From NCBI GenBank assembly GCA_031548025.1, contig JAVBRM010000049.1:14622-78621 (forward strand): 64,000 nucleotides of DNA, written 5' to 3'. Every line of letters begins with the position of its first letter. The first letter of the stretch is position 1. The DNA is from UBA5239 sp031548025 (GTDB lineage: Bacteria; Verrucomicrobiota; Lentisphaeria; Victivallales; Victivallaceae). The position numbers and the translations under genes are program-made. Below are positions 18,787-28,131 of this stretch, piece by piece. Under the pieces are notes generated by a model, which worked only from the letters and a program-made list of their open reading frames with translations, was not told the origin of the DNA and made no database searches.

Positions 18787-18863
18787 TGGCGGGAGCGACG
18801 GGACTCGAACCCGCAACATCCACCGTGACAGGGTGGCACTCTAACCAATTGAGCTACGCCCCC
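18787..18863 (-). tRNA. tRNA-Asp(GTC), upstream copy
   Basis: It has the same 77-nucleotide sequence as the neighbouring tRNA-Asp, with anticodon GTC and encoded CCA (18787-18789). The two copies share about 13 bases of 3' flank (GGCCATTAAATAAAAA in plus orientation), which points to a recent tandem duplication with the 3' flank included. Confidence 0.96.
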
Positions 18864-18970
18864 GCAACTCAAATTTCTTGATTACTGGATTCATAATTTA
18901 TCTCCAATATATAATTATGCAAATCGGAAATCGCAGATTTTAAGGAAAAATTTCAAAAAGCTCAAAACCG

Positions 18971-19014
18971 TCCGACTTCTCCGACGCGTCGGACCTGTCG
19001 GACCTGTCCGAATT
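18971..19014. repeat. Short GTCGGAC-type repeat cluster with palindrome
   Basis: The cluster contains TCCGACGCGTCGGA, a 14-bp perfect palindrome at 18980-18993. Two tandem GTCGGACCT units follow (18988-18996 and 18997-19005), then a related GTCCGAATT. It is GC-rich in an AT-rich spacer between tRNA-Asp and the alpha/beta hydrolase gene. It could be a mobile intergenic repeat or a hairpin, and its role is unknown. The rest of the spacer 18864-19134 shows nothing definite. Confidence 0.6.
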
Positions 19015-19134
19015 CTTTGGGATGGAATCGCCGTCATTATATTTTTACGATATTTATTATGAGTAGAATTTGAAAATGGCATTTTATCCTGTAATTATTA
19101 ATTGATAAGCTACAAAATATAACTGAGGGCATAA

Positions 19135-19893
19135 ATGAAAGTCGAGTTACCTGGAACTGTATCGAGCTGGAATGATTTCATCCGGCATGATTTTGAGATT
19201 GAAGGCATTCAATGTGTGATTGTCGAGCCGAAAGTATTGCCGGCCAAGGATAGGCCGTGGTATTGGCGGGCGCGTTTTTTCGGGGCGTTTCCTTATGTGG
19301 ATATGGAGTTGTTGAAACGCGGCTGGCACGTGGTAAATATCGACATCAGCGAATTGTACGGTTCGCCGGAAGCGATGCGCCGGATGGATTTGCTATATTC
19401 CTTCATGGTTCAGAATGGTTTCGCGCCGAAGTGTGCCTTGGCCGGGTTCAGTCGCGGCGGGCTTGATTCGACGAATTGGACGCTCCGGCATCCCGACCGG
19501 GTCCAGAGTCTGTATCTGGACAATCCGGTATGTGATTTCAAGAGTTGGCCGGGCGGGAAGGGGAGCGGTCCCGGCAGTGCGGATGGCTGGCGGAATTGTC
19601 TGAGCGCCTGGGGATTGACGGAAGAAGAAGCCATGGAGTTCAAAGGCAATCCGATTGACAATCTGCAATTGATTGCCGACAAAAAAGTTCCGGTGCTTAT
19701 CGCCTGTGGCGATGCCGACGAAGTGGTTCCGGCCGAAGAAAATACCATGATTGTGGAAAAACGTCTCAAAGAAATGGGTGGCAATATCACGGTTATTTAC
19801 AAGCCCGGGGCCAAGCATCATCCTCACAGTTTCGAGGAACCCTCGCAGGTTATCGAATTCATCGAAAAGGCCCGTTCGAAAGATCAATACTGA
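19135..19893 (+). CDS. Alpha/beta hydrolase, serine-esterase type, cytoplasmic
   Basis: The 252-residue protein has no signal peptide. It shows a G-F-S-R-G nucleophile elbow (Ser106), an acid motif (ACGDADEVVPA, about 190-200) and a His near GAKHHPHSF (His228/229), the catalytic order of alpha/beta hydrolases. Relatives are dienelactone-hydrolase- or prolyl-oligopeptidase-like esterases. It stands alone between the tRNA genes and a hairpin at 19914. The substrate is unknown; deacylation of sugars would fit the surrounding content. Confidence 0.75.
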   Translation: MKVELPGTVSSWNDFIRHDFEIEGIQCVIVEPKVLPAKDRPWYWRARFFGAFPYVDMELLKRGWHVVNIDISELYGSPEAMRRMDLLYSFMVQNGFAPKCALAGFSRGGLDSTNWTLRHPDRVQSLYLDNPVCDFKSWPGGKGSGPGSADGWRNCLSAWGLTEEEAMEFKGNPIDNLQLIADKKVPVLIACGDADEVVPAEENTMIVEKRLKEMGGNITVIYKPGAKHHPHSFEEPSQVIEFIEKARSKDQY

Positions 19894-19913
19894 ATTATTA
19901 TCCGCAAAGTAAT

Positions 19914-19953
19914 ATATAATCCCGATTGTTTTTTTATGAAATCGGGATTATAT
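19914..19953 (+). terminator. Hairpin with 14-bp perfect stem between hydrolase and RND genes
   Basis: ATATAATCCCGATT (19914-19927) pairs perfectly with 19940-19953 around a T-rich 12-base loop, and is followed by TTTCCTC. It lies 21 bases past the hydrolase stop and 43 before the RND start, so it is probably a terminator of the hydrolase. It could instead be an operator for the efflux genes. Confidence 0.6.
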
Positions 19954-19995
19954 TTCCTCTCAGACATTATATTTCTAAGGAGGAAATTCATTTAA

Positions 19996-21306
19996 ATGAG
20001 ATATTTAGCACTTGTTGTGGCCGTATTGGTTTTGGTATTGCCTGCCGGTTGTAAGAAAGAAGCTCCCCCGGCCAAATCGACCATCGTCAATGTCAGTCCG
20101 GTTATTTCCGGGATCATTGTCGATGAGCTGACCCTGGTCGGCCAGGCGAAAGCCATGGACAGCGTCAATCTGATCGCCCGGGTCAACGGATATCTGATCA
20201 AGCAGAATTTCCGGGAAGGGGAATTCGTCAGGCAGGGTACTTTGCTGTATGAGATCGAGCCGGAAAAATATGAGGCCGATCTGAAAACCGCGGAAGCGAA
20301 GCATCAGCGGGCCTTGGCGGAAAAAACCAATGCCGATTCGGACTACAAACGTCAGGAATCCCTCTACAAGGGCGACGCCGTTTCCGAGCGGGTCCGTGAC
20401 GAAGCGATGGCGCGGAAAATGGAAGCCGATGCCAACGTCCGGTCCGCCGAAGCCGATATTGCCAATGCCAAGCTTCAGCTCAGCTACACCAAGATTTACG
20501 CTCCTTTTGATGGCCGGGTCGGTTTGCGCAACTTCAGCGTGGGCAACGTGGTGGCACCGGAAAGCGGTCCGTTGCTGACCATCAAAAAAATCGATCCGAT
20601 CAATATCCAGTTTTCGGTCAGCGAGCTGTCGCTGTTGAAAATCCAGCAGGCTTCCGGCAAAGACAGGATAGAGGAAGCCGATTTGCGGATCAGGCTTTTC
20701 CTGCAGAACGGCATGGAGTATAACCACGAGGGGAAAATCGTCAAGTGGGACAACCGGGTCAATCCGATGACCGGGATGTTGAAGCTGGAAGCGGAATTTC
20801 CCAATCCCAACTGGCTCCTGGTCGACGGCATGTACGTTAAAGTACAGATCGCACCGAAGAAAGACGATAAGTCGTTGCTTATTCCCCGCCAGGCGATTAT
20901 GGATACCCAGGGCGCCAAATATGTTTATGTGGTCAATAAAGAGAATGTCATCGAACGGCGCGGCATCGAAGTCGGCACCAATGATGAAATATTTATCGTC
21001 GTGGAAAAGGGGGTGACCGAAGGCGAAAGCATCGTGGTCGAAGGCACGCAGAAAGTATATCCGAAAGTGAAGGTCGAGCCCAAGACGGACGAACGCTTTG
21101 CTTCGCAAGCCGCGGCGGAGAAGCTTTATGAAATCAAGCGTCCGCAGATGATCCGGGCTTCGTCTTCCAAGGAGCCCGCCAAAGAAACTAAAGCAGTTCC
21201 CCCGAAACAGGAAGCCGCCAAAGAGGTCAAGGCCACGAAGCCGGCCGAAGCCAAGGCTGTTAATGTGACTTCCCCGAAGTCCGCCACGGAGCAACCGGCC
21301 AAATGA
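19996..21306 (+). CDS. RND efflux periplasmic adaptor (AcrA/MexA family) lipoprotein
   Basis: The 436-residue protein has a lipoprotein signal ending in LPAGC (Cys19). Lipoyl-like and hairpin segments follow (about 60-200, including AEADIANAKLQLSYTKIYAPFDG), then beta-barrel and membrane-proximal domains. It links the inner-membrane pump to an outer-membrane channel. The last about 55 residues are a Lys/Ala/Pro-rich tail longer than in AcrA. It overlaps the pump gene by four bases (ATGA). AGGAGG precedes the ATG. No outer-membrane factor is present here. Confidence 0.92.
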   Translation: MRYLALVVAVLVLVLPAGCKKEAPPAKSTIVNVSPVISGIIVDELTLVGQAKAMDSVNLIARVNGYLIKQNFREGEFVRQGTLLYEIEPEKYEADLKTAEAKHQRALAEKTNADSDYKRQESLYKGDAVSERVRDEAMARKMEADANVRSAEADIANAKLQLSYTKIYAPFDGRVGLRNFSVGNVVAPESGPLLTIKKIDPINIQFSVSELSLLKIQQASGKDRIEEADLRIRLFLQNGMEYNHEGKIVKWDNRVNPMTGMLKLEAEFPNPNWLLVDGMYVKVQIAPKKDDKSLLIPRQAIMDTQGAKYVYVVNKENVIERRGIEVGTNDEIFIVVEKGVTEGESIVVEGTQKVYPKVKVEPKTDERFASQAAAEKLYEIKRPQMIRASSSKEPAKETKAVPPKQEAAKEVKATKPAEAKAVNVTSPKSATEQPAK

Positions 21307-24300
21307 TCAGCAAATTTTTCATTGAACATCCTCGGTTTTCCTTTGTCGTTTCGATCGTGATTACGCTGGCCGGTCTGATTTCGATCAAAGCGCTGCCGGT
21401 GGCCCAGTATCCGGATATCACGCCGTCGCAGGTGTCGGTAAGCGCCACGTATCCGGGCGCCGACGCGTTAACCGTCCAGCAAACCGTGGTCGAGCCGATC
21501 GAAGCTCAGGTCAACGGGGTCAAACGCATGATTTATATGTCCTCCACCAGTTCCGACTCCGGTTCGGCCGCCACTACGGTGACGTTCGGCATCGGGACCG
21601 ACGGCGACATGAATACTGTCAACGTGCAGAACCGGGTAAACTGGGCTTCGCCGAGCCTGCCCGAAGAGGTAACCCGGCAAGGGGTAACCGTCAAGGAAAA
21701 GTCCAGCAATATGTTGCTGGTGATGGCGCTTTATTCGCCCAAAGGGACCTACAATTCACTGTGGCTGAACAATTATCTGTCGATCAACATCAAGGATGAG
21801 ATCAGCCGTATTCCCGGCGTGGGGGACGTCCAGTTCCTCGGCGGTGCGGACTACTCCATGCGTATCTGGCTGGACCCCGACCGGATGGCCGGCTTGAACA
21901 TAACGGTGGAAGAAGTGATGAGCGCGATCAAGGATCAGAACGTTCAGGTGTCGGCGGGAGCGTTGGGGGAATCTCCGACCTCGAAATCGCAGGTTTTTCG
22001 CTATGCATTGCAGACGCGGGGACGCTTGAGCGACGTGGAGGAGTTCAAGGAAGTCGTCATCCGGGCCCAGGTAGATGGGCAGCAGGTGAAAATAAAAGAC
22101 ATTGCCACCGTGGAAATGGGGGCTGAAACTTACTCGTCCGACGGGCAGTTTATGGGCCAGCAGGCCGCGCTGATGGCGATTTATCAGTTGAACGACGCCA
22201 ACGGCCTGGCAATCGCCAAAGCCTGTGAAACCAAGCTCAATGAGCTCAAACTGCGTTTCCCGGACGACGTCGATTATAAATTCAACTACGATACCACCAA
22301 ATTCATCAACGCGTCCATCCACGAAGTCGTATTGACTTTGTTTATCGCCGTGGCGCTGGTGATTCTGGTAACTTACATCTTCCTGCAGGACTGGCGCTCG
22401 ACGCTGGTGCCGACGATTGCGATTCCGGTATCACTGGTGGGTACGTTTGCCGCCATGCAGGTCATCGGTTATTCCATCAACCTGATTACTCTTTTCGGGC
22501 TGATTCTGGCGATCGGGGTAGTGGTGGACGATGCGATCCTGGTTATCGAAAACGTCAATCGCTTGATGGAAGAAGAAGGTTTGCCGCCCAAGGAAGCCGC
22601 CGTCAAATCCATGGAACAGGTGACCGGACCGATTGTTGCGACTACGCTGGTGCTGCTGGCGATGTTTATCCCGGTCTGCTTCTTGGGCGGGATTACCGGT
22701 GAAATGTACCGTCAGTTCGGGATTACGATTTCGGTGTCGGTGCTGTTGTCGTCGATCAACGCCTTGACGTTGAGCCCGTCTTTGAGCGCCATGATTCTCA
22801 AGCCCATTGTCAAGGGGCAGAAAAAATTCATCCTGTTCCGCTGGTATGATCAGGGGTTCGAAAAACTTACCCATGCTTACTCGGCCTCGGTTGCCAGACT
22901 GGTGAAACGGTCTGTTGCCATCCTGATTTTTTACGCGATCCTGATCGGGGGAATCTGGCAGGTTTACAAGATCCTGCCGACCGGGTTTATTCCCGATGAA
23001 GACATGGGGGCATTTTTCGTCAATATCCAGCTTCCCGACGGTTCCTCGATTCCGCGGACCCAGCGCGTGGTTGATATGGTTACCGAAAAGCTGAAGGATC
23101 TGCCCGGCATCGAATACATCGCCACCAACACCGGTTACAGTATTCTGACCGCAACCACCGCCAGTAATAACGGCTTTATCATCTGCTCCCTCAAGCCATG
23201 GGAAGAACGCAAGACGGAGGACCAGCAACTGGGGGCGATACTTCATAAAGTACAGGGGATTGTATCACAAATTCCCGACGCGGTCATTATGCCGTTTTCG
23301 CCGCCCTCTATTCCCGGTATCGGGTCCACCGGCGGTTTCTCCTTCGTCGTTCAGGATACCTCCGGTACCCATCCGGAATTAATGGAAAAAGAAGTGGAAA
23401 ACCTGCTCCAATCGGTGCGGCAGAATCCGGTCATCGGCACCGCGTTTTCCACCTTCCGGTCTTCCATTCCGCAGGTATTTCTGGAAATTGAACGCGAAAA
23501 AGTTCTGAAAATGGGCGTTTCGCTGGACAGCATCAATCAGGCGCTGCAGAGTTTGAGCGGCTACACGTATGTCAACGACTTCAACAAATTCGGCAAAGTA
23601 TACAAAGTGGAGCTTCAGGCCAAAAGTCAGTTCCGCTCGGAAATCGAACAGATCACCAATATCCATGTCCGCAATTCCGAAGGCGACATGATTCCGCTGT
23701 CCACTATGGTCTCGGTAACGGAAAAATATGTTCCGCAGTACCTGAACCGCTACAATATGTATTCTTCGGCGACCATCACCGGCAGTCCGGCCCCCGGTTA
23801 CAGTTCCGGTCAGGCAATGGCGGCCATGGAAGCGGAAGCCCGGAAAATATTGCCGCCGAACATGACTTTCGACTGGACCGACATGTCTTATCAGGAACGG
23901 CAGGCCAGCGGCCAAATGGGGATGATTCTCACCTTGGCGTTGCTGTTTATCTACCTCTTCCTGGTGGCGCAATACGAAAGTTGGATGATTCCGCTGGCGG
24001 TACTGCTCTCGGTGCCGGTGGCGTTCTTCGGAGCCTTGGTTTCGTTATTGGTGCTGGGGCTGGACAACAACATCTATACCCAGGTGGGGCTGATCCTGCT
24101 GTTCGGGGTAGCGTGTAAGACGGCGATCCTGAGTGTGGAATTCGCCAAAGTCCAACACGACGAGGAAGGCATGAGCATTCCGGAAGCCGCGGCCTATGCC
24201 GCCAAACTGCGTTTCCGGGCGGTGCTGATGACCGGTATTTCGTTCGTTCTAGGGGTATTCCCGCTGGTGATTGCGACCGGAGCCGGAGCGGCCAGCCGCC

Positions 24301-24431
24301 GTTCCCTCGGCACGGCAATCTGCGGCGGTATGACCGCCGCGGTAATCTTCGGCACGTTGTTGATCCCGTCGTTCTACGTGATCGTCCAAAAAATCATCGA
24401 ATTTTCCGGCAAGAAAAATAAAACGAGCTGA
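21303..24431 (+). CDS. RND efflux transporter (AcrB/MexB, HAE1 type)
   Basis: At 1042 residues it has the normal length of an HAE1 pump. The N-terminal helix MISKFFIEHPRFSFVVSI leads into PAQYPDI-type porter sequence (LPVAQYPDITPSQVSVSA). The proton-relay motif GVVVDDAILVIENV is in TM4, and the second half repeats the layout (VGLILLFGVACKTAILSVEFA). It exports drugs, bile acids or other amphiphiles using the proton gradient, as a trimer. It is cotranscribed with the adaptor. It lies between polysaccharide loci but has no obvious link to sugars. Confidence 0.95.
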   Translation: MISKFFIEHPRFSFVVSIVITLAGLISIKALPVAQYPDITPSQVSVSATYPGADALTVQQTVVEPIEAQVNGVKRMIYMSSTSSDSGSAATTVTFGIGTDGDMNTVNVQNRVNWASPSLPEEVTRQGVTVKEKSSNMLLVMALYSPKGTYNSLWLNNYLSINIKDEISRIPGVGDVQFLGGADYSMRIWLDPDRMAGLNITVEEVMSAIKDQNVQVSAGALGESPTSKSQVFRYALQTRGRLSDVEEFKEVVIRAQVDGQQVKIKDIATVEMGAETYSSDGQFMGQQAALMAIYQLNDANGLAIAKACETKLNELKLRFPDDVDYKFNYDTTKFINASIHEVVLTLFIAVALVILVTYIFLQDWRSTLVPTIAIPVSLVGTFAAMQVIGYSINLITLFGLILAIGVVVDDAILVIENVNRLMEEEGLPPKEAAVKSMEQVTGPIVATTLVLLAMFIPVCFLGGITGEMYRQFGITISVSVLLSSINALTLSPSLSAMILKPIVKGQKKFILFRWYDQGFEKLTHAYSASVARLVKRSVAILIFYAILIGGIWQVYKILPTGFIPDEDMGAFFVNIQLPDGSSIPRTQRVVDMVTEKLKDLPGIEYIATNTGYSILTATTASNNGFIICSLKPWEERKTEDQQLGAILHKVQGIVSQIPDAVIMPFSPPSIPGIGSTGGFSFVVQDTSGTHPELMEKEVENLLQSVRQNPVIGTAFSTFRSSIPQVFLEIEREKVLKMGVSLDSINQALQSLSGYTYVNDFNKFGKVYKVELQAKSQFRSEIEQITNIHVRNSEGDMIPLSTMVSVTEKYVPQYLNRYNMYSSATITGSPAPGYSSGQAMAAMEAEARKILPPNMTFDWTDMSYQERQASGQMGMILTLALLFIYLFLVAQYESWMIPLAVLLSVPVAFFGALVSLLVLGLDNNIYTQVGLILLFGVACKTAILSVEFAKVQHDEEGMSIPEAAAYAAKLRFRAVLMTGISFVLGVFPLVIATGAGAASRRSLGTAICGGMTAAVIFGTLLIPSFYVIVQKIIEFSGKKNKTS

Positions 24432-24455
24432 CCGGATTGCTTCGTCAGCTCGCTG

Positions 24456-24470
24456 CCGATATCGGTTTTA
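24456..24470 (+). terminator. Weak terminator-like hairpin after the RND operon
   Basis: CCGATATCGG (24456-24465) is a self-complementary 10-mer followed by TTTTATTT. A 9-bp stem including the pump stop codon (24424-24432 with 24444-24452) precedes it. Together they could end the RND transcript where it meets the converging beta-helix gene. Confidence 0.4.
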
Positions 24471-26336
24471 TTTACCGGATGGAGTTATCGTTTCCAGTTC
24501 GTGGAGTGTGATTTGTTTGAGGGTTGCTTTCTTCCCTTTCCCGAAGTGCTGGCCGTAGATCTGAATCATGACGACGCCGTCCGGAGCCGTAACCGTGAAA
24601 TCCAATTCCGTTTTGTTCTGGCCTTTGGATAGGGTGTTGCTCGGGCGGACTTTATCATCTTTGGCCAGGAGCGATAAAGGCAAATCGCTTTCCGCTTCCA
24701 GAGTACAACGGTAGCGGCGCTCGGGTTGGAGCTTTATTTTTTGGGCCAGCATGAAGTTGGAGGATTTGTCGCCTTCACCCACGATCAGGGAATTTTCGCC
24801 GGGAGAGGCCAGAAAGGTTTCGACCGGGGAGTCCGGTAACGTAATGGACCAGGATTTCGAAGCCGCGGTTCCGGCAGCAAGCTTGAAATTGGGGTTTTTG
24901 AGCAGGTTTTCGCCAATGGGACGATATGATATCCGTGGCTTTCCCATGCTGCCGGGCATGGCGATTTCGCTGCCTTTTGAGTCTGAGTATGGAATTTTGA
25001 CGTTGATGAATTGGTTGTTGGCCATGTTGTGGTCGGCGCTGTCCATTCGGAAGCCTATCGCCGCGTCGTTGATAACGTTGCCGATGAAAGAATTACTCCT
25101 GGCGCCGCGAACCGCGAAGGCACAGCTCGGCATATTGTAAACCAGATTGTTCGACCAGATCGAATCGTTGGAGGAACATTCGAAACCATAACTCTCTTTG
25201 CCGGAAAGTGAGCTGCCGTCGACGACATTGCCGGTGACCAGGACATAGGGGCCGATCTTGCCGGTTTTTACTTCGATGACTGAGCGCCAACCGGAGTTGG
25301 TGCAGACGTTATTGGCAATGATTGCACGGTTGGCTTTCAGGTAAATTGCCGATCCGGCCATGCGGCGGCGCGGGTCTTTTTCGGTGGCGACCCATATCCC
25401 CTCGTACAGTGAGCCGTCCGGCATTTTGAACTGATGTCCATAGGGGGCGCCGGGAATCTTTTCGCCGCGATTGAAGTCCTTGACGATATTGCCGCGGACG
25501 ATCACGTTATTTCCATAGATCAGAATGCCGTGGATGTAGGACCTCGAAAGCGGGGCGCGCTGGCCGCCGCCGAGAATCCGGTTATTTTCCACAATGGCGT
25601 TGGAAAGATAATCCATGCAGCCGTCCGCCACCTGGGTAAACTTGCCGCCACTGAGCCGGATGGCGGTTTCCCCGATATTCCGCAAGGTGTTGCCGCGGAT
25701 CTCGGCCCCGCCGGGCATGGGACTGGTAAAATAAATGCCGTGCCGCGCTTCGCCGTCAAAAGTGCAGTTTTCCACTTTCAGGCTGTTGACCTCGGAATAA
25801 CGGTGGGTCATGTGCCCGTCAGAGCATTCGAATTTGCAGGAAATGACCTCGACGCGATCCATGGCCCCCTTGTCGGCTTTGCGGGCGCCACCAATGCCGA
25901 TGAAGCCGCGCAACGTCATATTCCGCAGGATCAGGGATGGTTTGGCGTCCTTGCGGACGTTTTCCAAACTGATGACGTTGGCGGTGAAACCTGGGTAGAA
26001 GTCATCTTTTTTGGTTTTGGGATCGGGCAACTTCAAATTGACCAACTCGCCGTTGCCGCCAATGCCCTCAATGATGATTTCGCCGCCGCCGATGATTCGG
26101 ATCAGGTCATCGGCTTGGGTGAACAACCGTGCGCCGCGCTCAAGGCGAAAAGTGACGCCGCGTTCGAGTTCAAGCGGTTCCGTGAATTCAAATTCGCCGC
26201 GCGGGAAATGGAATACCGTGTTTTCCGGGGCGTTTCGCAATAACTCTTTTAATTGGCCGGCGGCGGTGACCTGAATCTCGGCGGCGATACAAACCGCGGC
26301 CAGCAGTATGGCGGATAAAAAGACTGTAAACTTCAT
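24468..26336 (-). CDS. Secreted right-handed parallel beta-helix protein
   Basis: The 622-residue protein has a signal peptide (about 1-18). Repeated short strands with Asn/Gly turns follow (IIIEGIGGNGELVN, VEVISCKFECSD, SNAIVENNRILGGG, NSFIGNVINDAAIG), the pattern of pectate-lyase-like beta-helices, over about residues 50-450. A C-terminal beta-sandwich, probably carbohydrate binding, spans about 475-610. It follows a pilin gene by 17 bases on the minus strand. The fold fits a polysaccharide lyase or glycosidase (GH28- or PL-like), but no catalytic set can be assigned. Confidence 0.8.
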   Translation of the reverse strand: MKFTVFLSAILLAAVCIAAEIQVTAAGQLKELLRNAPENTVFHFPRGEFEFTEPLELERGVTFRLERGARLFTQADDLIRIIGGGEIIIEGIGGNGELVNLKLPDPKTKKDDFYPGFTANVISLENVRKDAKPSLILRNMTLRGFIGIGGARKADKGAMDRVEVISCKFECSDGHMTHRYSEVNSLKVENCTFDGEARHGIYFTSPMPGGAEIRGNTLRNIGETAIRLSGGKFTQVADGCMDYLSNAIVENNRILGGGQRAPLSRSYIHGILIYGNNVIVRGNIVKDFNRGEKIPGAPYGHQFKMPDGSLYEGIWVATEKDPRRRMAGSAIYLKANRAIIANNVCTNSGWRSVIEVKTGKIGPYVLVTGNVVDGSSLSGKESYGFECSSNDSIWSNNLVYNMPSCAFAVRGARSNSFIGNVINDAAIGFRMDSADHNMANNQFINVKIPYSDSKGSEIAMPGSMGKPRISYRPIGENLLKNPNFKLAAGTAASKSWSITLPDSPVETFLASPGENSLIVGEGDKSSNFMLAQKIKLQPERRYRCTLEAESDLPLSLLAKDDKVRPSNTLSKGQNKTELDFTVTAPDGVVMIQIYGQHFGKGKKATLKQITLHELETITPSGK

Positions 26337-26353
26337 ATTGGATTTCCTTGAGA

Positions 26354-27064
26354 TTATGGCAAAATTGCCAGATTTTCGAGTTTTTTATCAATCCCGGTGG
26401 GGATGTGCTTGGAGGTGGTAACATTTCCGGCATAGGTCAGGATGACGCATTTGCCCTGATGACGGTAGTCGATCCGGCGTCCGGTACCGTCGCTCAGGAC
26501 CACGCCGAAAGGATTCAAGTGGGCTGCCGAATTTCCAGCGAAAGCGTAATGCCCGATGCCGTCGGTCAGAAATGGGATGCGGCTGGGATTTTTATATTCG
26601 TGGACTTTGTATGGCGTAATTACTGAAGGATCATTGGCCGAAAATGCCGCATAATAATTCATGCTATAGCTGAAATTCACCAGCGGCTTGTCGGTACCGT
26701 CGTAAATCAACTGATTTCCCTTGACCGCCGAACAGCGCGAAATACCGGGCGTATCAAGATAGTTGCCGGGGAAAGGCCGGACCATCATCGAAATATAACT
26801 GTCGGCATAAAACCAGCTCCGACTTGTTGAGCTGCCGGTACTGATGTTGTCGCCTTTCCGCATGGTAAACGGCACGGTATAATCGTCGAACGTATCATTA
26901 TAAGCGACGCTGGTCAGGTACCATTGTTTCAGGTTGCTGATGCACTTGGCCTCATGGGCCTTGTCCCGGGCCGAATTCAGAGCGGGCAGCAGCATTGCCG
27001 CCAGAATCGCGATGATCGCGATCACTACGAGGAGTTCAATGAGTGTAAAATATCGATTTGCCAT
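26354..27064 (-). CDS. Prepilin-type N-terminal methylation domain protein
   Basis: The 236-residue protein has the leader MANRY and pilin helix FTLIELLVVIAIIAIL with Glu5; Tyr precedes the mature Phe in place of Gly. The C-terminal motif YRHQGKCVILTYAGNV keeps the H-X9 spacing with AG in place of DG. It heads a two-gene minus operon with the beta-helix protein and is divergent from the PocR-AraC regulator. It is probably exported and held in the membrane by its helix. Confidence 0.87.
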   Translation of the reverse strand: MANRYFTLIELLVVIAIIAILAAMLLPALNSARDKAHEAKCISNLKQWYLTSVAYNDTFDDYTVPFTMRKGDNISTGSSTSRSWFYADSYISMMVRPFPGNYLDTPGISRCSAVKGNQLIYDGTDKPLVNFSYSMNYYAAFSANDPSVITPYKVHEYKNPSRIPFLTDGIGHYAFAGNSAAHLNPFGVVLSDGTGRRIDYRHQGKCVILTYAGNVTTSKHIPTGIDKKLENLAILP

Positions 27065-27197
27065 GTATGAACCTCATGTTTTTACCAGTAATTTCCAACT
27101 GCCTAATATTATATAATAAACAGGACGGAAAAGCTATGCAGTATTTGGTCAATATTTATACTTATTCGCTAAAATGCGGATATTTGCATAAAGAATA

Positions 27198-27225
27198 TTG
27201 AAATTTCGGTAACTTTGGGTATAAT
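27198..27225 (+). promoter_or_regulatory. Sigma70-type promoter of the PocR-AraC gene, likely leaderless
   Basis: TTGAAA (27198-27203) and TATAAT (27220-27225) are 16 bp apart. The ATG at 27232 is only six bases past the -10, so transcription would start at or next to the start codon. No Shine-Dalgarno sequence fits in between, suggesting a leaderless mRNA. Confidence 0.65.
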
Positions 27226-27231
27226 GATAAT

Positions 27232-28107
27232 ATGGTCGCAATTGAGTACATCGATAAAAATAACGCCGCCCGGCTGCTTGAAGAAATGATCCGGGGGGTG
27301 GAGCGCGCCTTTGATATTCATATCATTATCCACGATCACAAAGGGCTCTTAAAACTGCCGGATGGCGGCAGCATTTTGCCGGAGCGCAATATTCACCGCT
27401 CGGCATGTTGCATCTGGAAAGCACAGCTTGTGGAGAATAGGTCGAAATGTATGGATCATTGCCGAGATTATGCCATGCGGAAAAGTTCCCGGCAGAAAAA
27501 TCCCTGGCAATCGCAATGCTGGCGGGGACTGGCGGAGGTCGTGGTCCCGATTTATCGCGGCGACGGCCACCTGGGGACATTGTTTGGCGGTTCTTTTCGG
27601 CTTCCCGGTATGAAGCTGAACGGTTTTCCGCAGGAATACCGGGAATTATACGAAGCCACGCCGTTATGGGATGATCTCCGGGCGCGGGAAATCGGCTTGC
27701 TGCTGCAAACTGTCGGGAATGGATTGTTGCAGCTGGCGGATCGTATTTATGAGGAAAGCCTGGAGGAATTCGGACGTGCCGGCATCATCAGGCGCTATAT
27801 CAATCACAGTATCGATTGCGATCTCAAATTGAGTGATTTGGCACTTCACCTGGGCTTGTCCGAATCGCGGACCGGCCATTTGGTCCGTGAATGCTTCGAC
27901 ATGACTTTCGCCGCCTTGTTGAATGAGGAAAAAATCCGCCGTTCCAAGGCTCTGATGGCGGAAAAATCGCTCTCCATGGCGGAAATCGCCGAGCGTGTCG
28001 GCATTGCCAACGAATTTTATTTCAGCCGGATTTTCAAAAAAGTAACCGGAATTCCCCCCGGCGCTTTCCGCAAAAAATTGTTGAAAACAAAACCGGTTGA
28101 ATATTAG
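27232..28107 (+). CDS. PocR-domain AraC-family transcriptional regulator
   Basis: The 291-residue protein has an N-terminal PocR-like sensor (about 5-170) with clustered cysteines (SACCIWK, KCMDHCRDYA, QSQCWRGLAEVVVPI) and an AraC helix-turn-helix domain (about 185-285, LSDLALHLGLSESRTGHLV and MAEIAERVGIANEFYFSRIF). PocR domains sense small molecules; the cysteines may bind a metal or respond to redox state. It is divergent from the pilin and beta-helix genes and probably controls them. The transcript seems leaderless. Confidence 0.87.
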   Translation: MVAIEYIDKNNAARLLEEMIRGVERAFDIHIIIHDHKGLLKLPDGGSILPERNIHRSACCIWKAQLVENRSKCMDHCRDYAMRKSSRQKNPWQSQCWRGLAEVVVPIYRGDGHLGTLFGGSFRLPGMKLNGFPQEYRELYEATPLWDDLRAREIGLLLQTVGNGLLQLADRIYEESLEEFGRAGIIRRYINHSIDCDLKLSDLALHLGLSESRTGHLVRECFDMTFAALLNEEKIRRSKALMAEKSLSMAEIAERVGIANEFYFSRIFKKVTGIPPGAFRKKLLKTKPVEY

Positions 28108-28131
28108 CCGTCCGGCAAGTATATTTATCCA

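Noticed and set aside
18971..19014. Possible CRISPR array
   Set aside because: Units are only 9 bp with no spacers and no cas genes nearby.
20005..21294. Long antisense frame (429 codons) opposite the RND adaptor
   Set aside because: The plus strand encodes a clear AcrA-family protein; the antisense translation shows no domain.
24424..24452. Hairpin including the RND pump stop codon as main terminator
   Set aside because: No T-run follows it directly; the hairpin at 24456 with TTTTATTT is the better candidate.
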